From the NCBI RefSeq assembly GCF_000375345.1, contig NZ_AQXD01000004.1:1-60052 (forward strand): DNA of 60,052 nt, written 5' to 3'. How positions within the stretch are numbered: the stretch's first letter is position 1; each line of letters opens with the position of its first letter. The translations under genes and the position numbers were made by a program. Below are positions 35,985 to 45,455 of this stretch, one piece after another. The stretch is from Wohlfahrtiimonas chitiniclastica DSM 18708 (GTDB lineage: Bacteria > Pseudomonadota > Gammaproteobacteria > Cardiobacteriales > Wohlfahrtiimonadaceae). The notes beneath the pieces are model-generated. The model was given only the letters and a program-made list of their open reading frames with translations. It did no database searches and was not told where the DNA came from.

Positions 35985-36328
35985 TCTAATGCCCCTCTCT
36001 TCCACTCATATGCAAATCCCACAACGAGCAAAAATAGGAAAACTGAAACGGCGCTGATGCCCACCATTCCAACTTCTCGCCATACCACTGCCCATGGGAT
36101 TAAAAATGCTAACTCTAAATCGAAAACAATAAATAAAATCGCCACTAGATAAAATCTAATGTCGAATTTCATGCGTGCATCTTCAAATGCTTCAAAGCCA
36201 CATTCATAGGGAGATAATTTTTCAACAGTGTCTTTCTTGGGCGATAAGAAGTAACCCAAAGCAACTAAGATTATTCCAAAGATGAGGCTAAACCCAATAA
36301 AAACGAGTATCGGCAAATAATCCATCAT
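35975..36328 (-). CDS. nuoA: NADH-quinone oxidoreductase subunit A
   Basis: NuoA is the ND3-type subunit with three helices (117 aa). [42 protein letters not shown] is the signature, including the conserved Cys of the TMH1-2 loop and the acidic pair in helix 2. The open frame extends 50 codons upstream, but AGAGGAT just ahead of the first ATG of MMDYLP fixes the start. It is the first gene of the operon. Confidence 0.97.
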   Translation of the reverse strand: MMDYLPILVFIGFSLIFGIILVALGYFLSPKKDTVEKLSPYECGFEAFEDARMKFDIRFYLVAILFIVFDLELAFLIPWAVVWREVGMVGISAVSVFLFLLVVGFAYEWKRGALEWE

Positions 36329-36425
36329 AGCGATTATCCTCTTCTGATCAATTACAATTTGTTGGTGGCAAGCGTTACCTTGACTAGCGCCCTGCTGCAA
36401 ATATGCTAGTAATGGCGTATTGCTT

Positions 36426-36453
36426 ATTTTATTCTCACCGAAAAACCCTTCAA
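36426..36453 (-). promoter_or_regulatory. candidate promoter of the nuo operon
   Basis: On the minus strand, TTGAAG (36448-36453) and TAAAAT (36426-36431) have a 16 bp spacer. Transcription would start near 36419, giving a leader of about 90 nt before nuoA. Confidence 0.45.
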
Positions 36454-36517
36454 CGATTTCCGGTTTTGACGGTACCATATAGTAACAGAAAATAACTCTT
36501 TTGGGAGATCACCAGAT

Positions 36518-37717
36518 ATGACCTTAAACTTTCTAGACGAAAATCAAGAAACAATCCAATGGTTCAAAAATCATACAAACGAATTTGTTGAACTGCGCCG
36601 CCATTTTCATGCACACCCTGAATTATCAAAAAAAGAGTTCTCAACTACCGAAAAAATCAACGAGTTACTTGAATCTTGGGGGATCTCAACGGATCGTTCA
36701 TTTTTAGAGACTGGCGTTGTTGCCCTTTTGAAAAAAGGCACAAGCACCAAAAGGGTTGCACTGCGCGCGGATATAGATGCACTTCCAATTGACGAAAGCA
36801 CCAATCTTAATTATAAGTCAAAAAGTGATGGAATCATGCACGCGTGCGGTCACGATGGGCATTTGACCATGTTATTGTTCGCCGCAAAGTACTTACAAGA
36901 AGAAGCTAATTTTGACGGGGAAATTTTGCTCATTTTTCAACCGAATGAAGAAGACAGCGCCGGCGCCCGCGATATGATCAATGCAGGGCTCTTTAAAAAA
37001 TACCCTGTTGATGCGGTTTATGCAATGCATAATTTTCCGGGCGCACCTGTTGGGCAATTGCTCATCAAAGATGGCCCACAAATGGCAGGCACAGTTGCCA
37101 TTGACATTGACCTTCATGGCGTCGGTTGTCATGCGGCGCATCCTTATAAAGGCGTCGATACCATTGTGATGGCAGCGCACCTGATTGTGGCTCTGCAAAC
37201 CATTCCTGCCCGTAACTTATCGGCGATTGACAGCGCGATCATCACCATTGGCACCATTCATGGCGGCACGGCGCACAATGTGATTCCTGAAACTGTTAAA
37301 CTCACCGGTACATTGCGTTACTTTGATCCTGTGGTGCGTGATACGGTCAAGCGCCGCATTCAGGAAGTCACCGATGGCATCTGCCAAACCTTTGGCGGAC
37401 GCGCGGATGTGCGTTTAACTGAGGGTTACATTGCCACCATCAACCATACAAAAGAGACGGACATTGCCCTAAAAGCAGCACAAACGCTGTTTGATGCAAA
37501 AGACATCGTGACCGATAAAGTGCCCTCAATGGGTGCCGAAGATTTTGGTTTTATGCTCGCGGATCAAAAAGGTGCGTATGTGTATATTGGCAATGGTCAT
37601 GATTCTTGTACGAATAAACTGCACAACGCAGGATTTGATTTTCATGATGATAACTTATTGTATGGTGGGGTTTATTGGGTGACCCTTGCCCAATACTTTT
37701 TGGATAACGCACAGTAA
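36518..37717 (+). CDS. M20-family amidohydrolase (N-acyl amino acid / hippurate hydrolase-like)
   Basis: This metallopeptidase-fold hydrolase (399 aa, subfamily M20D) probably removes an acyl group from an N-acyl amino acid. ALRADIDALPIDE, MHACGHDGHLTMLL (metal ligands Cys, His), FQPNEEDSAGARDMI (usual EEGxGGA changed to EEDSAGA) and MHNFPGAPVG mark the catalytic domain, and the lid domain is at about 185-300. GAEDFGFMLADQKGAYVYIGN gives a late metal ligand. GGGAG lies 11 bases before the ATG. It is divergent from the nuo operon. The substrate cannot be read from sequence. Confidence 0.9.
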   Translation: MTLNFLDENQETIQWFKNHTNEFVELRRHFHAHPELSKKEFSTTEKINELLESWGISTDRSFLETGVVALLKKGTSTKRVALRADIDALPIDESTNLNYKSKSDGIMHACGHDGHLTMLLFAAKYLQEEANFDGEILLIFQPNEEDSAGARDMINAGLFKKYPVDAVYAMHNFPGAPVGQLLIKDGPQMAGTVAIDIDLHGVGCHAAHPYKGVDTIVMAAHLIVALQTIPARNLSAIDSAIITIGTIHGGTAHNVIPETVKLTGTLRYFDPVVRDTVKRRIQEVTDGICQTFGGRADVRLTEGYIATINHTKETDIALKAAQTLFDAKDIVTDKVPSMGAEDFGFMLADQKGAYVYIGNGHDSCTNKLHNAGFDFHDDNLLYGGVYWVTLAQYFLDNAQ

Positions 37718-37775
37718 GAATTATATGCTAATATGATCACTATTGAATCAATACACTAAAAGACAGCGAACAACT

Positions 37776-38267
37776 ATGAAAAAATCGTTTTATATTTGTC
37801 TATTCATCCTCTGCTCCATGAGTGCACACGCACAGCAAATGTATCGTTGGACAGACAGTGAAGGCGTGGTGCATTACACAGAATATGCCCCTGAAGAGAC
37901 CCGTGAACAGATTCTCAACTTCAAAGATAATGAAGAAAAATCTGCCCCTGCTTCTGTGAAAAAAGTGGACATCATGCGCACCAGTGCTGCCGTCTTAGTA
38001 GAAATGCCAAATGGCCGCAAAGCCGTCAGCAATGACAATGATGCGCCGGTTGCCACCAACTTAAGCGCCGCTCAAAAAATGAGTGAAATGACCTTCTGCC
38101 AAACGGTACAAGCGAACATTGCCACTTTTGAAGCATTGAAAAAAGGTGAGGTGGCATCCCTAATGTGGGTGTCGCGCCAAGGTGAAACCATCCCCATGAA
38201 TGACACGCAAATCGATGCGCACTACAAAGCAAACATAGATAATTTAGAGCAATATTGTTTACAATAG
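37776..38267 (+). CDS. DUF4124 domain-containing exported protein
   Basis: The protein (163 aa) has a signal peptide at 1-20 (KKSFYICLFILCSMSAHA) and then a DUF4124 domain (QMYRWTDSEGVVHYTEYAPEE, about 21-45), a short periplasmic or envelope module of unknown role. The rest is a variable linker and a helical end with two cysteines (FCQTV and QYCLQ) that might form a disulfide. I start at the ATG of MKKSF; an upstream TTG adds 11 residues that would spoil the signal peptide. It lies 58 bp after the amidohydrolase and before a terminator. Confidence 0.8.
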   Translation: MKKSFYICLFILCSMSAHAQQMYRWTDSEGVVHYTEYAPEETREQILNFKDNEEKSAPASVKKVDIMRTSAAVLVEMPNGRKAVSNDNDAPVATNLSAAQKMSEMTFCQTVQANIATFEALKKGEVASLMWVSRQGETIPMNDTQIDAHYKANIDNLEQYCLQ

Positions 38268-38302
38268 ACGCCATCGAGTTCTATAGTGATTCAGCATTTT
38301 AC

Positions 38303-38329
38303 AAATGGAGCTTTGCGGCTCCATTTTTT
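38303..38329 (+). terminator. intrinsic terminator after the DUF4124 gene
   Basis: AAATGGAGC and GCTCCATTT form a 9 bp stem with a 6-base loop, followed by a T run. Confidence 0.85.
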
Positions 38330-38359
38330 CGTTAATATTTTCTGTTGAGAAAGCAACTT

Positions 38360-40063
38360 ATGAAAACCTCACATTTTCCATTGAGCACCACTAAAGAGTT
38401 TCCGAAAGATGCGGAAATTGTCTCCCATCAATTGATGATCAAATCCGGCATGATCCGCCGTTTGACTTCAGGTTTATACACTTGGGCACCGCTTGGTTTA
38501 CGCGTATTGTCTAAAGTGGAAAACGTGGTGCGTGAAGAGATGAATAAAGCCGGCGCACTTGAATTGCTGATGCCATTTGTTCAACCTGCTGAATTGTGGC
38601 AAGAATCTGGCCGCTGGGACAAATTTGGTAAGCAATTGTTGACCTTCAAAGATCGCCATGACAAAGATTATTGCTTAGGCCCAACTCATGAAGAAGTGGT
38701 GACAGACTATGCGCGCCAAGAGCTCAAAAGCTATCGTCAATTGCCAGTGAACTTCTATCAAATTCAATGGAAATTCCGTGATGAAATCCGCCCGCGTTTT
38801 GGCGTGATGCGCTCCCGTGAATTCTTAATGAAAGATGCGTACTCATTCCACATTGACAGCGCCTCTTTAGAAAAAGAGTATCAAAACATGTACAACGCCT
38901 ACTGTGCGATTTTTGATCGCTTGCAATTAGAGTACCGCGCGGTATTGGCAGACTCAGGCGCCATCGGTGGTGATCGCTCACAAGAATTCCATGTCTTGGC
39001 CGATTCCGGTGAAGATGCGATTGTGATTTCTAACGGCTCAACCTATGCGGCGAACATTGAGCGCGCAGAAACGCATCGCGGTGAGAAATATGCAGCGCCC
39101 ACACAAGCCCTTGAAAAAGTGGCAACGCCGAATGCACGCTCCGTGGAAGATGTGGCAAAACAGTTAAATGTCCCCACAAGTCAAATCACTAAGACATTGA
39201 TTGTACATGGTGTGGATGGCAATCTTTTGGCAATTTGTTTGCGCGGCGACCATTCTTTGAATGAAGTCAAAGCAGAAAACTTTAAAGACATCGCAAGCCC
39301 ACTTCGCTTTGCAACCGATGCGGAAATTATTGAAAAATTAGGCGTGTCCCCAGGTTCAATTGGCCCTGTGAATTTACCGATTCCTGTATTGTTTGATCAT
39401 GCCCTTTATTCATCTAGCGACTTCATTTGTGGCGCAAATGACAATGGTTTCCATTATGTGGGCGTGAACTTTGAACGCGATCTACCTTTGGCAGAAACTT
39501 TTGACTTACGCAACATTGAAGAAGGCGATGCATCGCCAGATGGTCAAGGCACTGTCCGCTTCATCCGCGGAATTGAAGTGGGTCACATTTTCCAGTTGGG
39601 CAATAAATACAGCAAAGCGATGAATGCTTCTGTTGTGAATGAAAATGGCGAGCAAACCTTTATGGAAATGGGTTGTTATGGCATTGGCGTTTCACGCATT
39701 GTGGCATCTGCGATTGAGCAATCACATGATGACAAAGGCATCATTTGGCCGGATGCCATGGCACCGTTCCAATTGTCATTGATTCCAATGAACTATCATA
39801 AATCTGACATGGTTAAAGAGCTCACTGACAAATTGTATGCTGAGTTTATGGCGCGCGGCGTTGAAGTGTTATTGGAAGATCGCGACATTCGCCCAGGCAA
39901 TGCTTTTAATGATCATGAACTCGTGGGCATTCCACATCGTTTGGTGATTGGTGAACGTGGTCTTAAAAACAATGAGCTTGAATACAAAGGCCGCAAAGAT
40001 GCTGAAAGCACCTTTATCTCTGTCGATTCTGCGGTTGAATTTGTGATGGATCAATTGAAATAA
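38360..40063 (+). CDS. proS: prolyl-tRNA synthetase
   Basis: This is a class II synthetase of the bacterial type (567 aa). Motif 2 appears as QIQWKFRDEIRPRFGVMRSREFLMKDAYSFH, motif 3 as MGCYGIGVSRIVASAIEQ. The editing (INS) domain lies at about 225-400 between motifs 2 and 3, and the anticodon-binding domain at the end. I start at the ATG of MKTSHFPLS, the family N-terminus; a TTG five codons earlier is less likely. It stands alone between two terminators. Confidence 0.97.
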   Translation: MKTSHFPLSTTKEFPKDAEIVSHQLMIKSGMIRRLTSGLYTWAPLGLRVLSKVENVVREEMNKAGALELLMPFVQPAELWQESGRWDKFGKQLLTFKDRHDKDYCLGPTHEEVVTDYARQELKSYRQLPVNFYQIQWKFRDEIRPRFGVMRSREFLMKDAYSFHIDSASLEKEYQNMYNAYCAIFDRLQLEYRAVLADSGAIGGDRSQEFHVLADSGEDAIVISNGSTYAANIERAETHRGEKYAAPTQALEKVATPNARSVEDVAKQLNVPTSQITKTLIVHGVDGNLLAICLRGDHSLNEVKAENFKDIASPLRFATDAEIIEKLGVSPGSIGPVNLPIPVLFDHALYSSSDFICGANDNGFHYVGVNFERDLPLAETFDLRNIEEGDASPDGQGTVRFIRGIEVGHIFQLGNKYSKAMNASVVNENGEQTFMEMGCYGIGVSRIVASAIEQSHDDKGIIWPDAMAPFQLSLIPMNYHKSDMVKELTDKLYAEFMARGVEVLLEDRDIRPGNAFNDHELVGIPHRLVIGERGLKNNELEYKGRKDAESTFISVDSAVEFVMDQLK

Positions 40064-40082
40064 TTCATGCCATCCATCAAAA

Positions 40083-40112
40083 GCCGTGCAATTGATATTG
40101 TGCGGCTTTTTT
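40083..40112 (+). terminator. intrinsic terminator of proS
   Basis: GCCGTGCAAT and ATTGTGCGGC pair over 10 bp (two G-U pairs) with a TGAT loop, followed by a T run. Confidence 0.8.
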
Positions 40113-40125
40113 AAATCGCACCCAT

Positions 40126-40157
40126 AAAAAAACGCCTGATGATTCAGGCGTTTTTTT
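40126..40157. terminator. terminator of rpsB-tsf, bidirectional
   Basis: A perfect 14 bp stem, AAAAAAACGCCTGA / TCAGGCGTTTTTTT, encloses a TGAT loop. It lies 18 bp after the tsf stop and also backs up the proS terminator. Confidence 0.9.
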
Positions 40158-40175
40158 GCATCAAGGATGTTTAAA

Positions 40176-41051
40176 TTATTTATTTAAACCTGCTTGAGCC
40201 ATGACTTCTGTTGCAAAATCGATTGTTTCGATTTCAACGCCTTCGCCTAATTCAAAGCGAACGAATGCAGTCACTTTCGCAGATTTAGATTTCAACAATT
40301 TGCCAACGCTCATGTCTGGATCTTTGATGAATGCTTGACCTTCTAAAGTCACTTCTTCTAAGTACTTACGAATGCGGCCTTCAACCATTTTTTCTACGAT
40401 GTCAGCTGGCTTACCAGATTCAGCCGCTTGTGCTGAATAGATTTCGCGTTCTTTTTCTAACAATTCAGCAGGCACTTCTGATGCATCGATGCATACAGGG
40501 TTTGCAGCTGCGATGTGCATGGCAACATCTTTTGCTAAATCTTCATCGCCGCCTTGTACTTCAACGATTGCCGCGATGCGACCACCGTGAACGTAGCCAC
40601 CGATTGTACCGGTTGCATTCAATACAGTTAAACGACGTACGTTCATGTTTTCGCCGATTTTAGCGATCAAACCTTTACGCACTTCATCAACTGTTGAACC
40701 ATTTAATGGTTGTGCTGCCAATTCTTCGACTGTGTTGACATCATTGTTCAATGCAATGTCAGCTGCGTCGTTTGCAAATTTCAAGAAGTCTTCGTTTTTA
40801 GTCACGAAGTCTGTTTCACAGTTCACTTCTAAAATTAATGCTTTCGTACCGTTTTGACGAACCAACAATAAGCCTTCAGCTGCAGCACGATCAGATTTTT
40901 TATCTGCTTTTGCTAAACCGTTTTTACGCATCAAATCGATCGCCGCCTCCATGTCGCCGTTCGTTTCAGTCAATGCTTTTTTACAATCCATCATTGCTGA
41001 ACCAGTACGTTCACGGAGTTCTTTAACCATTGCAGCAGTAATATTTGCCAT
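40176..41051 (-). CDS. tsf: elongation factor Ts
   Basis: EF-Ts is the nucleotide-exchange factor for EF-Tu (291 aa). The N-terminal UBA-like ELRERTGSAMMDCKKALTET and the core CETDFVTKNEDF (the TDFV motif that displaces Mg2+ from EF-Tu) are intact. It follows rpsB after a gap of 108 bp that holds a hairpin. Confidence 0.98.
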   Translation of the reverse strand: MANITAAMVKELRERTGSAMMDCKKALTETNGDMEAAIDLMRKNGLAKADKKSDRAAAEGLLLVRQNGTKALILEVNCETDFVTKNEDFLKFANDAADIALNNDVNTVEELAAQPLNGSTVDEVRKGLIAKIGENMNVRRLTVLNATGTIGGYVHGGRIAAIVEVQGGDEDLAKDVAMHIAAANPVCIDASEVPAELLEKEREIYSAQAAESGKPADIVEKMVEGRIRKYLEEVTLEGQAFIKDPDMSVGKLLKSKSAKVTAFVRFELGEGVEIETIDFATEVMAQAGLNK

Positions 41052-41092
41052 TTTAAAACCTCATTAAATTAATGAATATCACTAAAACAAAA

Positions 41093-41123
41093 GCGCCCAA
41101 TCAACCATCTGTTTGCTCGGGCG
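41093..41123 (-). promoter_or_regulatory. possible intercistronic hairpin between rpsB and tsf
   Basis: On the minus strand, CGCCC (41119-41123) and GGGCG (41094-41098) can pair across a 20-base loop, followed by CTTTTGTTTT. It is a weak terminator-like element that could lower tsf relative to rpsB. Only 5 bp are certain. Confidence 0.35.
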
Positions 41124-41159
41124 ACTTTCATTTAACGCTTTGAAACAATCTATGTTTGA

Positions 41160-41915
41160 TTATGCTTCTGTCGCAACTTCAGTCGCTTCTACATAACCGT
41201 CTTTTTCAACGATTTCAGAAACTAATTTTGCGTTAGAACCACGACCTTCGATCACTGCATCAGCTGCTGCTTGTGCATACAATTGAATGGCACGGATCGC
41301 ATCATCGTTACCTGGGATTACATAGTCAACACCTTCAGGTGAGTTGTTTGTATCCACAACAGCGATTACAGGAATACCCATTTTACGAGCTTCTGCAACG
41401 GCATTTTTTTCGTAGCCAACATCGATTACGAACAATGCATCAGGAATAGATGGCATGTCTTTGATACCGCCAAGGCTGCGCTCTAATTTTTCTAATTCGC
41501 GAGTCAATAAGATGCCTTCTTTCTTCGTTAAACGCTCGATTGAACCGTCTGCTTTCATCGCTTCAATTTCACGTAAACGCTTGATAGAGTTCTTAACAGT
41601 TTTGAAGTTTGTCAACATACCGCCTAACCAACGGTGATCAACGTATGGTTGACCTGCGCGAGTTGCTTCAGCTGCAACGATTTCTTGCGCTGCACGCTTA
41701 GTACCAACAAATAAAACGCGACCATTTTTTGCAGCAATGCTAGAAATGACATTCATCGCATCTTCAAATAAAGGCATTGTTTTTTCTAAGTTGATGATAT
41801 GAATTTTTTGACGTTCACCAAAGATGTAAGTTTTCATCTGTGGATTCCAGTAACGAGTTTGGTGACCGAAGTGAACGCCAGCTTCAAGCATATCGCGCAT
41901 TGTAACGTTTGACAT
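41160..41915 (-). CDS. rpsB: 30S ribosomal protein S2
   Basis: S2 (251 aa) belongs to the small subunit body. [51 protein letters not shown] and [14 protein letters not shown] are conserved blocks. AAAGGAAAT precedes the ATG. A leader of about 140 nt lies upstream. Confidence 0.98.
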   Translation of the reverse strand: MSNVTMRDMLEAGVHFGHQTRYWNPQMKTYIFGERQKIHIINLEKTMPLFEDAMNVISSIAAKNGRVLFVGTKRAAQEIVAAEATRAGQPYVDHRWLGGMLTNFKTVKNSIKRLREIEAMKADGSIERLTKKEGILLTRELEKLERSLGGIKDMPSIPDALFVIDVGYEKNAVAEARKMGIPVIAVVDTNNSPEGVDYVIPGNDDAIRAIQLYAQAAADAVIEGRGSNAKLVSEIVEKDGYVEATEVATEA

Positions 41916-42058
41916 ATTGATTTCCTTTGAAATTTAGGGTTGAGCCTCCAAGCATATTTAAGCGGACTTTACAGCACCCAGCACTTAAACAGTTCAGCTT
42001 GTGAGTCGTTGAATAAAAAATACTTCTAGTTTTTGCCAAAATGAGCAAAAGATAGAAG
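41916..42058 (-). other. rpsB 5' leader
   Basis: This is the presumed untranslated leader between the predicted start site and rpsB. It contains GCTGGGTGC and a downstream AACCC that could pair, compatible with the S2 autoregulatory leader known in E. coli, but I cannot fold it here and the match is only suggestive. Confidence 0.35.
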
Positions 42059-42064
42059 CACGGC

Positions 42065-42093
42065 TTTATACCATGTGAGGCAAAAAAAATCAA
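42065..42093 (-). promoter_or_regulatory. rpsB-tsf promoter
   Basis: On the minus strand, TTGATT (42088-42093) and TATAAA (42065-42070) have an ideal 17 bp spacer that includes a T tract. Confidence 0.7.
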
Positions 42094-42195
42094 TTTCTTT
42101 CAAACAATAAGGGGTAATTAAACACCTTTTGTCTGACTACAAGATTGACACTTTTCATGCTAGACTACACGCATCAATATTTAAGGAATGTGAGT

Positions 42196-43254
42196 ATGAA
42201 TTATAAAAATGATTGCTTCATTAAAGCACTTTTGCGTGAGCCAACCCATCGTACACCTTGCTGGATGATGCGCCAAGCGGGTCGTTATCTACCTGAATAT
42301 CGCGCAACACGTGCGAAAGCTGGCAACTTTATGAATTTGTGCATGTCGCCTGAATTGGCCACAGAAGTCACATTGCAGCCCATTGACCGTTTTGGTTTTG
42401 ATGCGGCCATTTTATTTTCTGACATTTTAACCATTCCTGATGCGATGGGCATGGACTTAACCTTTGTGGAAGGCAAAGGCCCGATCTTCCAAAAACCCTT
42501 AACCACAGAGGCACAAATCAAACAGTTGCCAAAAGTGGGCATGGAAGAAGAGTTAGGTTACGTGATGGATGCGGTGCGCATGATCACGAAAGAACTTGAC
42601 GGGCGCGTGCCTTTAATTGGCTTCTCAGGCAGCCCGTGGACACTTGCCACCTACATGCTTGAAGGCTCAAGCAGCAAAGAGTACACCAAAATCCGTGGCT
42701 TAATGTATTCAAACCCTGCCCTTTTGCACACATTGCTTGATCAATTGAGCGATGTGATCATCGATTATTTAAATGCACAAATCGTCAATGGTTGTGCTGC
42801 TGTACAGATCTTTGACACTTGGGGCGGCTTACTCAGCAAAGAGTGCTACAACGAATTCTCTCTGCGTTACATGAAGAAAATTTTAGCAGGCCTCATCAAA
42901 AACTATAAAGAGCAAGAAATTCCATCGATCATCTTTACTAAAAATGGTGGCGCGTGGATCTCTGAACAAGCGAACAGCGGCGCAAATGCCATCGGTTTAG
43001 ACTGGATGACAGATTTATCCCACGCACGCGCATTGGTGGGCGATAAAGTGGTGCTTCAAGGCAATATGGATCCTGCGGTATTGCTCAGCAATCCTGACGT
43101 TGTGCGCGCTGAAGTGAAAAAAGTTCTCGATAAATTTGGTGTGGGCGGCGGTCACATCTTTAACTTAGGTCACGGTATTTTCCCTGGCATTGACCCTGAA
43201 AACGTCAAAGCAATGGTGGATGCAGTGCGCGAATTCAGTCCTGCCTATCACTAA
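42196..43254 (+). CDS. hemE: uroporphyrinogen decarboxylase
   Basis: HemE decarboxylates uroporphyrinogen III to coproporphyrinogen III in haem synthesis (352 aa). [16 protein letters not shown] (with the catalytic Arg pair), [14 protein letters not shown] (catalytic Asp) and [13 protein letters not shown] are hallmarks. AAGGAATG lies before the ATG of MNYKND; the open frame reaches 17 codons further up, but the family start fits here. An extended -10 TGCTAGACT at 42158-42166 may be its promoter. The Nudix gene follows after 11 bp. Confidence 0.97.
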   Translation: MNYKNDCFIKALLREPTHRTPCWMMRQAGRYLPEYRATRAKAGNFMNLCMSPELATEVTLQPIDRFGFDAAILFSDILTIPDAMGMDLTFVEGKGPIFQKPLTTEAQIKQLPKVGMEEELGYVMDAVRMITKELDGRVPLIGFSGSPWTLATYMLEGSSSKEYTKIRGLMYSNPALLHTLLDQLSDVIIDYLNAQIVNGCAAVQIFDTWGGLLSKECYNEFSLRYMKKILAGLIKNYKEQEIPSIIFTKNGGAWISEQANSGANAIGLDWMTDLSHARALVGDKVVLQGNMDPAVLLSNPDVVRAEVKKVLDKFGVGGGHIFNLGHGIFPGIDPENVKAMVDAVREFSPAYH

Positions 43255-43265
43255 AGAGAGTCACG

Positions 43266-43724
43266 ATGCAACATGACAAACATTGGAGCGATGATGTAGA
43301 AATCTTCTCTTCAGGTGCCATCGTGGTTCGCATAGAACATAAAAGCTTTCGGTATTTACTGCTGAAAGCTTATAACTTTTGGGATTTCCCAAAAGGTCAG
43401 GTGGAATCTGGTGAAAGTGCCATAGAAGCAACCATTCGTGAAGTGGAAGAAGAGACCACCATTACGGACCTCAACTTTCGCTGGGGACAAGAGTTTTATC
43501 AAACCCCCGCTTATTTTAAAGGTAAAAAAATTGCGCGCTATTATTTAGCCGAAACCCATCGTCATGAGATCTCGCTCCCCGTTAATCCGGAGCTCGGTCA
43601 TCCTGAGCACAATGATTGGATCTGGGCAACCCGATCACAAGCCCTAAAATTGGTCACCCCGCGTGTGCGTGAAGCCATTTATTGGTCTGATCTTTTTTTA
43701 GCCCATGATCCTAGAATTGTATAA
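43266..43724 (+). CDS. Nudix hydrolase (bis(5'-nucleosyl)-tetraphosphatase-like)
   Basis: The protein is 152 aa. The Nudix box GQVESGESAIEATIREVEEETTI (about 45-67) has the G, E, RE, EE residues, with Thr where Gly is usual near the end. The fold opening SSGAIVVRIEHKSFRYLLLKAYNFWDFPKG resembles asymmetric Ap4A hydrolases, so that is the likely activity, but other nucleoside polyphosphates are possible. It lies 11 bp after hemE and probably shares its transcript. Confidence 0.85.
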   Translation: MQHDKHWSDDVEIFSSGAIVVRIEHKSFRYLLLKAYNFWDFPKGQVESGESAIEATIREVEEETTITDLNFRWGQEFYQTPAYFKGKKIARYYLAETHRHEISLPVNPELGHPEHNDWIWATRSQALKLVTPRVREAIYWSDLFLAHDPRIV

Positions 43725-43757
43725 ATGCGATAATTATCATGCTGTACACAAATTTAT

Positions 43758-43786
43758 TTTACATTTATCCTAGTGTATAGTATGAA
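43758..43786 (+). promoter_or_regulatory. candidate promoter of the receiver-argA pair
   Basis: TTTACA (43758-43763) and TATGAA (43781-43786) have a 17 bp spacer, about 40 bp before the receiver gene start. Confidence 0.4.
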
Positions 43787-43824
43787 AACAGTAGCTCTAT
43801 TACGAATGAACGGAGAATTACGAG

Positions 43825-44211
43825 ATGGCAGCACCACTCACAAAAATCGTATGTATAGATGATGATCAGGACATCCTGAGCATCATCGAATTTTCTTTGT
43901 CTGAGGTTGGTGGTTTTGAGGTCTTAGCTTGCAATTCTGGCGCTGAAGCATTGGCTAAAGTGGATGCATTTAGGCCCCAACTCTTCTTAATTGATGTGAT
44001 GATGCCCAATATGAGCGGCCCTGAATTGTTAGTGGAATTGCATAAGCAACCACAATACGCTTCAACCCCCGCCATATTTCTCACCGCAAATGCCAACTTT
44101 GCCGCCTATTCAGAGGCTAAACCGCCAAAACTTTTAGGCGTGTTAACCAAGCCTTTTGATCCGATGCAGTTGCCTGAGCGCATCCAAAAACTTTGGGATG
44201 AATTCATGTAA
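43825..44211 (+). CDS. single-domain response regulator (receiver)
   Basis: The protein (128 aa) is a lone CheY-like receiver without output domain. D12/D13 bind Mg2+, D57 (LIDVMM) is the phosphoacceptor, T87 and K109 (LTKPF) complete the switch. GGAG lies before the ATG. Its stop overlaps the argA start as TAATG, so the two are translationally coupled. No histidine kinase is in the window. Whether it acts on ArgA is unknown; the coupling alone suggests co-expression. Confidence 0.9.
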   Translation: MAAPLTKIVCIDDDQDILSIIEFSLSEVGGFEVLACNSGAEALAKVDAFRPQLFLIDVMMPNMSGPELLVELHKQPQYASTPAIFLTANANFAAYSEAKPPKLLGVLTKPFDPMQLPERIQKLWDEFM

Positions 44212-45455
44212 TGAGGAATCAGACAATACTCTCAGTATTGCGTGATGCAGGACAATATTTCCACACCTATTCAGGCAGCACATTTGTTGTCTTGCTAGAT
44301 CGCGTCGAGCATTCCGATGCCGCCTCCATCGCAGAAGACTTAGCGTTTTTATGCGCCCTTAACATCAAAATCATTCTCCTTGTCCCACCGATGCCCATTG
44401 GCAAAGCGGTGGTGATTGAGTCTGAAGAAGCCCTTGAAAAGTTAGTGATCGAAAGCCAAATTGCCCAGCGCAAAATGGAAACATTACTCACACAAGCGTT
44501 TCATCAATACCGCATCACCACCAGCATTGTCTCTTGCAATGCGGTGACAGCGCGCCCATATGGCATTCATAACGGCGTGGATTTTGGCTATTTTGGTAAA
44601 CCTCGCAGCATCAAAGGTGATGCCCTGAACAATCTCCTTGGCCATGCTCAATGCATGATGGTGCCGACTTTTGGTTATGCATCCACTGGGGATACCTTCA
44701 TCATGGATGGCTTAGAGATGGCAGAACGCATCGCAAGCCATTTGCAATGTGAAAAATTGCTGGTATTGACAGAAAAAGCGCCGATTCTCCCACGAGAAAT
44801 GAATGCAAATCTTGCCAAAGTCTTGATGCATGATGAGGCCTTATCCGACAAGCACAAAGCCATTTTGCGGTTAAGCATTCCTGCCATTGAAAGTGGCGTG
44901 GAGCGCGTGCACATTTTAAATGCCGCCACAGAAGGCGTGCTCATCTATGAGTTATTGACCCGTGATGGCGTCGGCGCAATGATCACCAATGAACCGTATG
45001 ATGAGATCAAACCTGCGGAAATGGGGGACATTCAAGCCCTCAAGCATTTAATGCAACCGTGGGAAGACAATGGTACATTGAAAAAGCGCAGCATCAGTGA
45101 ACTTGAAAAAGACATTGAACACTTTTTCCTGATGTTCCGCGATCATTCATTGATAGGTGCGGTGGCTTATTATCCCCATGCGGAATCAAAAACGGCTGAA
45201 CTTGCCTCGCTTTTAGTGCATCCTGATTATCGCAAAGCAAAAAAAGCCAATGCCCTGCTCCATTTTATTGAGCAAAAAGCCTTGGCCGATGGTTTAGATT
45301 CACTCTTTTTATTGACCACACAAACTGCGTTGTGGTTCATGGAAAATGGCTTTCAGGTGGCAAACATTGATCATTTGCCCCCGAAAAAGCTTGCCGAGTA
45401 TGACTATACTCGCAATTCAAAAGTGCTGATCAAGCCGTTACGCTCGCACCCATAA
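44211..45455 (+). CDS. argA: amino-acid N-acetyltransferase (N-acetylglutamate synthase, ArgA type)
   Basis: ArgA acetylates glutamate with acetyl-CoA, the first step of arginine synthesis (414 aa). The N-terminal amino-acid-kinase-like domain (1 to about 270) binds the arginine inhibitor and includes GYFGKPRSI and TGDTFIMDGLEMAERIA. The C-terminal GNAT domain (about 275-410) has LASLLVHPDYRKAKKANALLHFIEQKA (acetyl-CoA loop), and TQTALWFMENGFQ. It is a little shorter than E. coli ArgA (443 aa). It is coupled to the receiver gene, and its last 18 bases overlap the end of rsmD on the other strand. Confidence 0.88.
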   Translation: MRNQTILSVLRDAGQYFHTYSGSTFVVLLDRVEHSDAASIAEDLAFLCALNIKIILLVPPMPIGKAVVIESEEALEKLVIESQIAQRKMETLLTQAFHQYRITTSIVSCNAVTARPYGIHNGVDFGYFGKPRSIKGDALNNLLGHAQCMMVPTFGYASTGDTFIMDGLEMAERIASHLQCEKLLVLTEKAPILPREMNANLAKVLMHDEALSDKHKAILRLSIPAIESGVERVHILNAATEGVLIYELLTRDGVGAMITNEPYDEIKPAEMGDIQALKHLMQPWEDNGTLKKRSISELEKDIEHFFLMFRDHSLIGAVAYYPHAESKTAELASLLVHPDYRKAKKANALLHFIEQKALADGLDSLFLLTTQTALWFMENGFQVANIDHLPPKKLAEYDYTRNSKVLIKPLRSHP

